From: Clostridiales bacterium
GTDB lineage: Bacteria; Bacillota; Clostridia; Lachnospirales; Lachnospiraceae
Length of the DNA: 10,298 bases
NCBI GenBank assembly: GCA_018369015.1
Contig: JAGZDD010000140.1
Coordinates: 1 to 10,298, forward strand
Direction: 5' to 3'
The notes under the pieces are model-generated. The model did no database searches. It was not told the origin of the DNA and saw only the letters and a list, made by a program, of their open reading frames with translations. Each line of letters opens with the position of its first letter. Position 1 is the first letter of the stretch. The position numbers and the translations under genes were made by a program. Below are positions 1 through 6,341 of the stretch, piece by piece.

Positions 1-228
1 GTCTTGCTCATTTGTATTAAAATAAATCCGTTCCCTCAGCCGGTGGACAATATTGTAGCGGTGGTTCGGCGCCTTGACACAGGCCATAAGGACTGCATGG
101 TCGTTTCGGGCGGCTGAGCCGGCCATGGTCAGGGAGGTAAAACCGCCCAGCCCATTGGTCATTAAAAAGCAATTTTCCTGTGCGCGGTCAAGGCTTTTTA
201 GCTCCTGTTTTCCGTAAATCCATTTCAT
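1..228 (-). CDS. Glycogen debranching-type glucosidase, N-terminal part (cut by window edge)
   Basis: The reading frame is open from ATG (228-226) to the left edge, giving 76 residues and no stop. The visible part begins MKWIYGKQEL and has TNGLGGF near residues 24-30, followed by a Thr/Ala/Gly-rich stretch and an Arg-Asn-Asp-His segment. This matches the start of the N-terminal domain of bacterial/archaeal-type glycogen debranching enzymes (GDE_N, amylo-alpha-1,6-glucosidase), where an NGLGGY motif precedes an RRYHGLL-like segment. The catalytic GH133-type domain would lie outside the window. The ATG overlaps the pullulanase stop in TAATG, and a ribosome site (AGAGGAGAAG) lies inside the end of the pullulanase gene, so the two are probably translationally coupled. 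No signal peptide is seen, so the enzyme is likely cytoplasmic. The second half of the RRYH-type motif is poorly kept (RNDH), so the exact substrate is uncertain. Confidence 0.75.
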   Translation of the reverse strand, partial: MKWIYGKQELKSLDRAQENCFLMTNGLGGFTSLTMAGSAARNDHAVLMACVKAPNHRYNIVHRLRERIYFNTNEQD

Positions 229-2213
229 TACTTTAATGCTTCTCCTCTCTGCCCAACAATTAATATACTCGACGGGGCTGCCGTTACATTCCTCTGATTT
301 ATGGCATGGTGCCCTTGCCATAAAAAGCTGTCATTGCCGTCTGCCAAAAGCTCCCATGTGCCGTCGGGAGCCCCGTTTGGCAGGCTTAAATGAAGAGGCT
401 TTAAGCCGCCATTATAAATAACACATATTAATGGCCATGGTGAGGCCGCAGCTTTTTGGTCAGGCTCCGGCCGGTTATCCAGAAGATAGCCGCAGGCCTG
501 CGGCCGGATAAATGTTTTTTGGAAACGCCGGAAAGCCTTTGGCGATTTGTCGCACAGCCCCGGAAGATGCTTGCGCAGGGCAATTAACCCCTGGTAATAA
601 TCGACGAGCGGCTTGTGCTTAAGCGTTTTGCCCCAGTCCAGCCGGTTGATGGCAATGGGGGCATTATAGCTGTTTTCAAGCCCGCCCTTTGTCCGGTAAA
701 ATTCCTCCCCGGACAGCATAAACAGTGAACCCTGGCAGGTCATATAAATCCCTGCGCAAAGGCGGTAGGCCCGCTTAATTGCTTCGGTTTCTTTTTTGGG
801 GAAGGTTAACGCCAGCTTATCCCAAAGCGTCCAGTTATCGTGGGCCGAAACATAAGAAATGATTTGAGAGGGCGCCAGAACCGGCACCTCCTTTGTCTGG
901 CACCAGGCCCGGGCACTCATAAGAATATCCTGCTCAAGCCCCTCTTTTCCATTGACAAAGCCCGGTTCATTTCCGTCAAAAACATGCCCCTTGATAACAT
1001 CCCGGGTATTATCGCAAAAAATTCCAACATTTTTATCAAGTAATCCGGCATTTTTTTTGAGCGCCGGAACGCTTCCCTCTCTCATCGCCGTATCTGTGGC
1101 GGCCCATGGCTCTCCAAAAACAAGCTTTTCCCCAGCGCCAAAGGTTTTGTCAAGGGCCAGTCGGATGTTGTTCATTAAAGCCACATCCAAAAGCCCCATA
1201 AGATCGAAGCGGAAACCATCAATGTGATATTCCCGGGCCCAATACAGGACTGAATCGATAATATATTTGGCACACATACTGCGCTCACTGGCTATATCAT
1301 TCCCGCAGGCGGAGCCATTGGAAGGATTGCCGTCATGGCCGCAGCGGTAATAATACCAGGGCATTGTTTTTTGAAGAGGGGAATCCAAAGAATAGGTGTG
1401 ATTATAAACCACATCCATAATGACACGAAAGCCGTTTTTGTGAAGGGAATGAACCATTTCTTTAAATTCACGTATGCGCACAGCGCCGTCATGGGCATCT
1501 GTGGCATAAGAGCCCTCGGGCACATTGTAGCCGAAAGGATCATAGCCCCAGTTGAACTGCTCCTCGCTCCCCGACTCATCCACAGACGCAAAGTCGAAGG
1601 CGGGCATGATCTGGATGTGGGTAACTCCCAGCTTTTTTAAATAATCAATGCCAGTAGGATGGATACCGTCTCCATTTAAAGTCGTATGCTCACAGGTAAA
1701 CGCTTTATATTTTCCGCGGAAGGCTTCTGGAAAGCCTCCCGACGGATCCCAGGAAAATTCCTTGACATGCAGCTCATAAATAATATTTTCCACCGGACGG
1801 GCCGGGGCCTTATCCCCCAAAAAGCCCGGGGGATTCGTCATTTCAAGACATACTGCCATACTTTTTTGACCATTGATACCGCAGGCCCGGGCGTAGGGGT
1901 CCTGGGAAATGATGTGGGTATCTCCCATGAGCAGGTCATAATCATAGTAGGTGCCGTGAAGATTTTCTTTTGTCTGATATACCCAGGTTCCGCAGCTCCC
2001 TTTTTCCATACCAATGGTTTTAAAGGGAACACTGTCTTCCCCGCTGTGGTAAAAATTTAAAGAAACACAGTCAGCACTTGGGCTCCATAAAACAAAGGAG
2101 CTTCCCTCCCGGGTGCATACAGCACCCAGGTCGCTGCCCGTATAAGTATATTTTTCTTCAAATTCACGGCTGTCATAGCAGGCCTTTAACCTTATCATTG
2201 TTTGAATATCCAC
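228..2213 (-). CDS. pulA: Type I pullulanase (alpha-1,6 debranching enzyme, GH13, CBM48)
   Basis: This 661-aa enzyme hydrolyses alpha-1,6 branch links in pullulan, dextrins or glycogen-like glucans. It has no signal peptide, so it should act in the cytoplasm on imported dextrins. A CBM48-like beta-sandwich (about residues 27-120, with SFVLWSPSA) precedes a GH13 barrel (about 142-560) and a small C-terminal beta domain. The type I pullulanase signature is present as FNWGYDP (220-226; usually YNWGYDP). GH13 regions are DVVYNH (267-272), GFRFDLMG with nucleophile D337, FGEPW with acid/base E368, and SAHDN with D459. The catalytic triad is therefore complete. The start is a GTG preceded by AAGGAGA at 7 nt, preferred over an internal ATG five codons later. 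It follows malG by 15 nt and overlaps the next gene by one base. Length fits short intracellular type I pullulanases. Confidence 0.95.
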   Translation of the reverse strand: MDIQTMIRLKACYDSREFEEKYTYTGSDLGAVCTREGSSFVLWSPSADCVSLNFYHSGEDSVPFKTIGMEKGSCGTWVYQTKENLHGTYYDYDLLMGDTHIISQDPYARACGINGQKSMAVCLEMTNPPGFLGDKAPARPVENIIYELHVKEFSWDPSGGFPEAFRGKYKAFTCEHTTLNGDGIHPTGIDYLKKLGVTHIQIMPAFDFASVDESGSEEQFNWGYDPFGYNVPEGSYATDAHDGAVRIREFKEMVHSLHKNGFRVIMDVVYNHTYSLDSPLQKTMPWYYYRCGHDGNPSNGSACGNDIASERSMCAKYIIDSVLYWAREYHIDGFRFDLMGLLDVALMNNIRLALDKTFGAGEKLVFGEPWAATDTAMREGSVPALKKNAGLLDKNVGIFCDNTRDVIKGHVFDGNEPGFVNGKEGLEQDILMSARAWCQTKEVPVLAPSQIISYVSAHDNWTLWDKLALTFPKKETEAIKRAYRLCAGIYMTCQGSLFMLSGEEFYRTKGGLENSYNAPIAINRLDWGKTLKHKPLVDYYQGLIALRKHLPGLCDKSPKAFRRFQKTFIRPQACGYLLDNRPEPDQKAAASPWPLICVIYNGGLKPLHLSLPNGAPDGTWELLADGNDSFLWQGHHAINQRNVTAAPSSILIVGQRGEALK

Positions 2214-2220
2214 TTTATTC

Positions 2221-2227
2221 TCTCCTT
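2221..2227 (-). promoter_or_regulatory. Ribosome binding site fixing the GTG start of pullulanase
   Basis: On the minus strand AAGGAGA lies 7 nt before GTG (2213-2211). The first in-frame ATG is 15 bases further downstream, too far from this site. The site starts just past the malG stop codon. Confidence 0.8.
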
Positions 2228-2228
2228 A

Positions 2229-3101
2229 TCAGCCTTTAACCGCTCCAGATACGCCGTTGACGTAATATTTTTGCATACACAGGAACAAAATGGCGATTGG
2301 TATGGAAATCAGCACAGCGCCGGCCGCGAAGCTTGTATACCAACTGTCAATATATTCTTTTTCGAGCATTTTCCAAAGGCCGATGGCAATAGTATACTGG
2401 TCGGAATTTGCCCGGCAGATAACCTTTGCAAAAATGAAATCCAGCCATGGAGCCATAAAGGATGTTAAAACTGTATAAATAATAATCGGCTTACTTAAAG
2501 GCAATGTAATCTTACTAAAAATCTGCCAGTGGGTGCAGCCGTCGATTAACGCGGCTTCGTCGACAGCCTTGGGAATTGTGTCAAAGAAGCCTTTGGCAAT
2601 CTGGAAGCCCAGGCCCGCGCCCCCGGCATAACACATAATAAGGGCGAGGCGGATAAGGTTTCCTTCTGTAAGCCCCAGGGCCTTTAAAATAAAGTAAACA
2701 GCGATCATGGACATAAAGCCCGGGAAAAGGCCGAGGATCATGGCCATGTTCATGTAAGGCTTGCGCAGCTTAAAGCGGAGCCTTGACAGGCAGTAGGATG
2801 TAGACAATACAAAGAAGGTTGCCAGCAGACAGGAGCAGATGGCGATAAACAGCGTATTGGCAAACATCTGAGGAAAGTTTAATACCGATGTATCTGTAAA
2901 AAGCCGCGTGTAGTTATCCAGAGTAAAGGCTTTGGGGAAGAAGGTCGATACATAGGAGCCTTTTTCTGCACGGAAGCTTGTCAGGATTACCCAGAAAATA
3001 GGGAATACCCAGATAACGGCAAGGACGGCAAGGACTACATGGACAATGGTATTATTAACAACACGTTTTTTTCTGGCGGAACGCAATTTCTGAGAAGCCA
3101 T
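2229..3101 (-). CDS. malG: Maltodextrin ABC transporter permease, MalG type
   Basis: This 290-aa inner-membrane permease pairs with MalF to form the channel of a carbohydrate (CUT1) ABC importer. Hydrophobic segments are seen near residues 18-42, 80-104, 117-140, 148-168, 205-227 and 257-276, giving the usual six helices. The EAA loop that docks the ATPase is clear: EAA at 182-184, DG at 187-188 and LP at 200-201. The C-terminus ends in VSGAVKG, typical of MalG proteins. The frame is open 16 codons further upstream (to 3149), but that region overlaps malF. The ATG at 3101-3099 has AAGGAGG 8 nt upstream and gives the normal MASQK-type start, so it is chosen here. The malF stop is one base before this ATG. 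Homologues include MalG and B. subtilis MdxG. Exact sugar specificity is inferred from the neighbouring pullulanase. Confidence 0.93.
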   Translation of the reverse strand: MASQKLRSARKKRVVNNTIVHVVLAVLAVIWVFPIFWVILTSFRAEKGSYVSTFFPKAFTLDNYTRLFTDTSVLNFPQMFANTLFIAICSCLLATFFVLSTSYCLSRLRFKLRKPYMNMAMILGLFPGFMSMIAVYFILKALGLTEGNLIRLALIMCYAGGAGLGFQIAKGFFDTIPKAVDEAALIDGCTHWQIFSKITLPLSKPIIIYTVLTSFMAPWLDFIFAKVICRANSDQYTIAIGLWKMLEKEYIDSWYTSFAAGAVLISIPIAILFLCMQKYYVNGVSGAVKG

Positions 3102-3102
3102 T

Positions 3103-4482
3103 TTAGAATCCTCCTTCTTCCTTATAAGATTTAGAGCGGCGGTAAACAAGCAGCGAGCCTACGGCCAATATAATAAATGTCAAAATACCGATAACGGCAC
3201 CGATATTATAATACTGCTTATCAACCGTCAGCTTGTACAGCCAGGTGACGAGCAGATCCGTGCTTCCGGCTGTGGACGACAGGTTCGTAACCGGATCGCC
3301 TCCTGACAACAGGTATATGACGTTGAAGTTATTGACGTTTCCAGTAAATGTAACAATGAGGTACGGTGTTGTGACATAAAACATATAAGGCAGTGTGATC
3401 TTAAAAAAGATCTGTACCGGATTAGCGCCGTCCACTCTCGCTGCTTCATAAACTTCTTCAGGGATGTTCTGGAGCACGCCGGTGAGCTGGAGCAATGTAT
3501 ATGGAACACCGACCCAGATATTAACAATAATAACAGTGACGCGGGCCCATGTTGGATTTGTGAAAAACGGAAGACTTGCGTCCTGGGAAATCAGCCCGAT
3601 ATTTCTTAAAAGCACATTGACAGCGCCGTCAGGCTGGAGCATGGTGCGCATAATGAGCAGGGAAACGAACATTGGAACAGCGCAGGATAAAACGAAACAA
3701 AATCTCCAGAAAGCTTTTCCTTTTGTTTCCTTGCGGTTGATCAGGATGGCAAGGATCATTCCGAAAAAGTAGTTTGTAAATGTTGCAAAGAAAGCCCAGA
3801 TCACCGTCCAGATTAATACGGACCAGAAGGTGCTTCCTAAAATGCTGCTGGAATCAAATAATGCTTTGAAGTTATCAAGGCCGACCCAGTCAAACAGCAT
3901 TAAATGCTCGTCAATCTTGCTGTAATTTGTAAACGCCATACAGATCATAAAGATCAGGGGAAGAACTGTCAGTCCGAAAATGAAGATTAATGACGGCGTC
4001 ATTAAAAGCTTCTGTAAATTTTCGTGGAGCAGAGATTTTAAATCTTCAATAAAATTGTTGACATGGAGCCCCGCTTTGGCGCGGCACTCTGCTTTGTAGG
4101 CGCTCTTTAAGGCGCCTCTCCAGAAAAAGAACATAAGGACGGTCAGTAAAATGGTAGCTACACCATAAAGAAGAATCAGTATGGACTGATCGCCTTTTGT
4201 ATAAATATATACCTGCTGGGCTTCATCCCATATCTCCTGCTGCGGCACGCTGCCAAGCGATGGCAGCAGCGCCAGGAAGCCGGCTCCTGCCATAACCATA
4301 AATACAATATAGAAAACCTCCAGCGCCAGATACAAAAGTCCTTTAATTTTCTGGCCGTGTACCATATTCCCAAGACCCATAAGGATCATGGACAATTTTG
4401 TTTCGAGCCCTCCCTGCCGGATGGCATTCATACATGTATAGGGCGTTTCAAATTCACTTGCAAATTTTTTGAATCCTTTCAT
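3103..4482 (-). CDS. malF: Maltodextrin ABC transporter permease, MalF type
   Basis: This 459-aa permease is the partner of MalG. Likely membrane segments are near residues 47-74, 98-120, 162-184, 216-248, 258-282, 314-334, 366-392 and 425-447, about eight in all. That fits MalF proteins, which carry extra N-terminal helices compared with other CUT1 permeases. The EAA loop is at 346-365: EAA, then DG at 351-352 and LP at 364-365. The N-terminal GQKIKGLLYL stretch (43-52) is typical of Gram-positive MalF/MdxF. ATG at 4482-4480 has GGTGAGGAG close upstream. The gene lies 18 nt after the binding-protein gene and one base before malG. Its own frame shows no damage, unlike the binding-protein gene before it. 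Confidence 0.93.
   Translation of the reverse strand: MKGFKKFASEFETPYTCMNAIRQGGLETKLSMILMGLGNMVHGQKIKGLLYLALEVFYIVFMVMAGAGFLALLPSLGSVPQQEIWDEAQQVYIYTKGDQSILILLYGVATILLTVLMFFFWRGALKSAYKAECRAKAGLHVNNFIEDLKSLLHENLQKLLMTPSLIFIFGLTVLPLIFMICMAFTNYSKIDEHLMLFDWVGLDNFKALFDSSSILGSTFWSVLIWTVIWAFFATFTNYFFGMILAILINRKETKGKAFWRFCFVLSCAVPMFVSLLIMRTMLQPDGAVNVLLRNIGLISQDASLPFFTNPTWARVTVIIVNIWVGVPYTLLQLTGVLQNIPEEVYEAARVDGANPVQIFFKITLPYMFYVTTPYLIVTFTGNVNNFNVIYLLSGGDPVTNLSSTAGSTDLLVTWLYKLTVDKQYYNIGAVIGILTFIILAVGSLLVYRRSKSYKEEGGF
3110..3116 (-). promoter_or_regulatory. Ribosome binding site fixing the malG start
   Basis: AAGGAGG on the minus strand, 8 nt before ATG (3101-3099), inside the last codons of malF. It argues for the 290-aa form of MalG rather than a longer one overlapping malF. 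Confidence 0.85.
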
Positions 4483-4500
4483 AGTCTCCTCACCTCAACT

Positions 4501-5745
4501 TTAAATGCCATTACTGTTCATGGCCTCATTCATGGCGTTGGTTTGTTCTTCTGCATTGTCATGGGTAATGCTTCCGTTGCGGATACCCTTGCCCATATTT
4601 TCCACGGGTGTCCAGCAGTTATTCATTGCGGATACAAAGGGCTGCAAAATCGATGTTTCATTAAAGGTTTTATTCTGCGCCTGAACAAGCGGGTCAGCGG
4701 CCAGGACTTCGTCTTTTAGAATCTCTGTGTTGCACGGAATGACGGACCTTAAATCGTAGTGAGACTGCTGCTCCTGCGCCGAAGCCAGGTAAATGGCCAG
4801 CTCAACCGCAGGTACCATGTCCTCGCAGTTGGGATTGACGCCGATGGCTTTAGAACCGGCGTAGGCAAGCATCTGTACCTCTTTGCCATTTAAGGTATAG
4901 GTAGGAAGCGCGGCCACGCCCATGTTGTCTCCCAGGGCTTCCTTAACACTTGTGGCATCCCAGGAGCCTGTGAAAATCGCATTGATACTGCCATCGCGCA
5001 GGCCTGCCATACCAGAGCCGTCAGCGTCTACAACAAAGTTGGGATTGTTCATCAGGTCAATGAGGTAGTTGGTGACTTCTACAGCTTTTTCACCGCCAAA
5101 ATCAACGCCCGCGGATTCATCAGTGCCGTCTCCGAACAATGTACAGCCGTTGCCAAGATAAAACGCGGGAAGATACCAGGAATTTGTAAATGGGAAGGAA
5201 ACAACGCCCTTTTCAAGCATTGTGTCCAGATTTTTTATATCCTCCTCGCTAAACACCGATTTGTCATAATACATGAACCATGTATTCGTCGTAAATGGAA
5301 CGCCGTAAAGTTCTCCGTCCATTGTGAGAGAATCAAGAACCTCCTGGGAATTGGTTGCCTCGATCTGCTCGCGGTACTTACCGCCAAACTTTGCCAGGGC
5401 GTTGGCATCAGTCATTGTTGTCAGCGTATCGTTGGCAAACATAAAAACATCGGCGCTGGCCTCGGCGTCCTGGGCGACCTGGCCTGCAGCGCTGGCTTCG
5501 TCGGCAACGCCATAGACAAATGTAATATCCCATTCCGGGTGCAGGGCGGCAAAATTTTCGCAGGCCTTTTGGAGTCATTCCCCGGTGTCTTTGGACTGGT
5601 CTCCGGAAGGCGACCATACCATCAGACGGACGTTCTCGCCCTGGGCACTGCTATCCTGGCCTGAAGCCGAACAGCCGCCAAGCCCTGCGGCGGCAAGGAC
5701 GAGAGAAAGCGTTGCTGCAATTGCTGTTGCTGATTTTCGTTTCAT
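4501..5745 (-). pseudogene. malE: Maltodextrin-binding lipoprotein gene with in-frame TGA at codon 57
   Basis: The gene would encode a 414-residue extracellular solute-binding lipoprotein delivering maltodextrins to MalFG. ATG (5745-5743) has AAAGGGG 6 nt upstream. A signal peptide with Lys/Arg start and Ala/Leu-rich core ends in a lipobox with LGGC, lipidated Cys at residue 25. The mature start has LMVWSPSGD (41-49), as in family 1 binding proteins. Codon 57 is TGA (5577-5575). The same frame then continues without another stop to TAA at 4503-4501, including LHPEWDITFVYG (68-79), a YGVPFTTNTWFMYYDK stretch and a normal C-terminus. There is no frameshift. The lost residue is probably Trp (TGG to TGA, one base). 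The open frame from Met102 (5442) lacks both signal peptide and ribosome site. Either the gene is broken in this strain or there is a base-call error. Other genes in the window show no internal TGA. Confidence 0.85.
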
Positions 5746-5759
5746 TGTAATCCCCTTTC

Positions 5760-5779
5760 TCGAAACTTTTGTGTTTCGA
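5760..5779. promoter_or_regulatory. Inverted-repeat operator in the malE leader (probable LacI-family site)
   Basis: TCGAAAC and GTTTCGA form a perfect 7-bp inverted repeat around a 6-bp spacer. A third half-site, GTTTCG, follows at 5783-5788. The palindrome lies between the malE -10 box and its ribosome site, about 11-30 bases after the likely transcription start, where a bound repressor could block elongation. The divergent LacI-family gene is the natural candidate to bind it. Known LacI-family sites usually have half-sites meeting at a central CG rather than a 6-bp gap, so the assignment is inference. Confidence 0.5.
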
Positions 5780-5796
5780 TTTGTTTCGTTGGTCTT

Positions 5797-5825
5797 AAGA
5801 TAACACTTAATTCTTCTGCCGTCAA
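5797..5825 (-). promoter_or_regulatory. Promoter of the maltodextrin operon
   Basis: On the minus strand TTGACG (5825-5820, five of six consensus bases) is followed after 17 bp by TATCTT (5802-5797, four of six). Transcription would start near 5790, giving a 5' leader of about 45 nt that contains the inverted-repeat operator. Another TTGACT lies about 24 bp further upstream but has no well-spaced -10. Confidence 0.55.
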
Positions 5826-5973
5826 GATAAAATTATGTATGTTTTAGTCAAAAAATATACGATTCTCTATTTTGAACAGTTTTATTTTGGCATTTTTGTG
5901 AACTATTACTCAGATCACCAGAAAAATCCTTTTCATAAAGCTGAAACATTTTCGTATTGTTTTGTTATAATTA

Positions 5974-6002
5974 TTGATTTTAGCTACTAATTCGGATATA
6001 CT
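5974..6002 (+). promoter_or_regulatory. Plus-strand promoter ahead of the structured region and regulator
   Basis: TTGATT (5974-5979) is followed after exactly 17 bp by TATACT (5997-6002, five of six). Transcription would start around 6008-6010, only a few bases before the first long hairpin begins at 6015. An alternative extended -10, TGTTATAAT at 5963-5971, lies upstream and would start near 5978. Both drive transcription to the right. If the regulator uses either one, its leader is over 330 nt. Confidence 0.55.
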
Positions 6003-6008
6003 TACTAT

Positions 6009-6279
6009 AAAAGCTCGGCAAGCGGACGCACATCCGGGCAAGCTCGCTTGTCCGGATGCGCGGACATTTGCCGACAAGACGGTATGAGTGCGGGGTGCTA
6101 AGCGCCAGTGTTGCTGCGTGCCAGTGGCACGCGTCCAGCAACGACCGAAGTGGAACGTAGACATACCGGCGGCAGATGGTGGAGTGCCACAGGCACGGAA
6201 CCATCTGGCTTTCATCCGTGGTGGAGCCGCGAGCAGCACGGCATGAATGTTTATTATGGCAGGCATGGCAATGCTTTGC
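6009..6279 (+). ncRNA. Hairpin-rich GC element: candidate structured RNA or long 5' leader
   Basis: This GC-rich block sits between AT-rich flanks and is full of nested inverted repeats. They are: (1) a 60-nt hairpin, 6015-6074, arms of 29 nt without gaps, 23 Watson-Crick and 2 G-U pairs; (2) CGGTATG/CATACCG (6080-6086, 6162-6168) enclosing GGTGC-TAA-GCGCC (6094-6106) and TTGCTG/CAGCAA (6111-6116, 6136-6141) around CGTGCC-AGT-GGCACG (6117-6131); (3) CAGATGGT/ACCATCTG (6173-6180, 6200-6207) around GTGCC-ACA-GGCAC (6184-6196), separated by GGA on both sides; (4) TTCAT+CCGTG with CACGG+ATGAA (6211-6220, 6237-6247, one bulged C); (5) GCAGGCAT-GGCA-ATGCTTTGC (6259-6279, one bulge). A plus-strand promoter lies directly before it. 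A reading frame runs through it in phase with the regulator, but has no ribosome site or recognisable protein, so it is not called as coding. I do not recognise a known RNA family. A DNA repeat element is the alternative. Confidence 0.45.
6211..6257. repeat. 47-bp hairpin repeat, copy 1
   Basis: Aligns without gaps to 8598-8644, with 37 of 47 bases identical by hand count, in the same orientation. Shared blocks include TTCA, CCGTGG, AGCCGCG and CGGCATGAA, followed by GTTTATT with one change in between. In this copy GCCGCG (6226-6231) and CACGGC (6237-6242) can form the inner stem, and CCGTG/CACGG an alternative one. It forms the fourth hairpin of the structured region. Confidence 0.6.
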
Positions 6280-6324
6280 GGGCTTCTTTTGCACGGGAGT
6301 TTGAGAAAACATGGACAATATCAA

Positions 6325-6334
6325 AGGAAAGAGG
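6325..6334 (+). promoter_or_regulatory. Ribosome binding site fixing the regulator start
   Basis: AGGAAAGAGG lies 7 nt before ATG at 6342-6344. It places the start at the canonical LacI helix-turn-helix and argues against upstream in-frame ATGs at 6108 and 6243, which lack such a site. Confidence 0.8.
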
Positions 6335-6341
6335 CATTTTT

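Noticed and set aside
3102..3149. Longer MalG start overlapping the end of malF
   Set aside because: The extra 16 residues overlap malF and have no well-placed ribosome site. The ATG at 3101 has AAGGAGG at 8 nt.
5575..5577. TGA in malE read as selenocysteine or as tryptophan by an altered code
   Set aside because: No selenoprotein is known among maltose-binding proteins, no clear SECIS-like hairpin follows, and other genes in the window use TGG for Trp and TGA as a stop (malG).
5408..5617. A frameshift in the binding-protein gene
   Set aside because: Translation shows the N-terminal and C-terminal parts are in the same frame. Only the single TGA separates them.
6015..6074. CRISPR repeat or transposon end
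   Set aside because: No regularly spaced direct repeats, no spacers, no cas or transposase gene and no flanking target duplication were found.
6088..6110. GTGCG at 6088 as the 5' end of a group II intron
   Set aside because: No domain V-like hairpin, no intron-encoded protein and far too short. The resemblance is limited to five bases.
6108..6341. In-frame 78-residue N-terminal extension of the regulator
   Set aside because: It runs through the hairpin block, has no ribosome site at 6108 or 6243, and LacI-family proteins start at the helix-turn-helix, which begins at 6342 with a good ribosome site.
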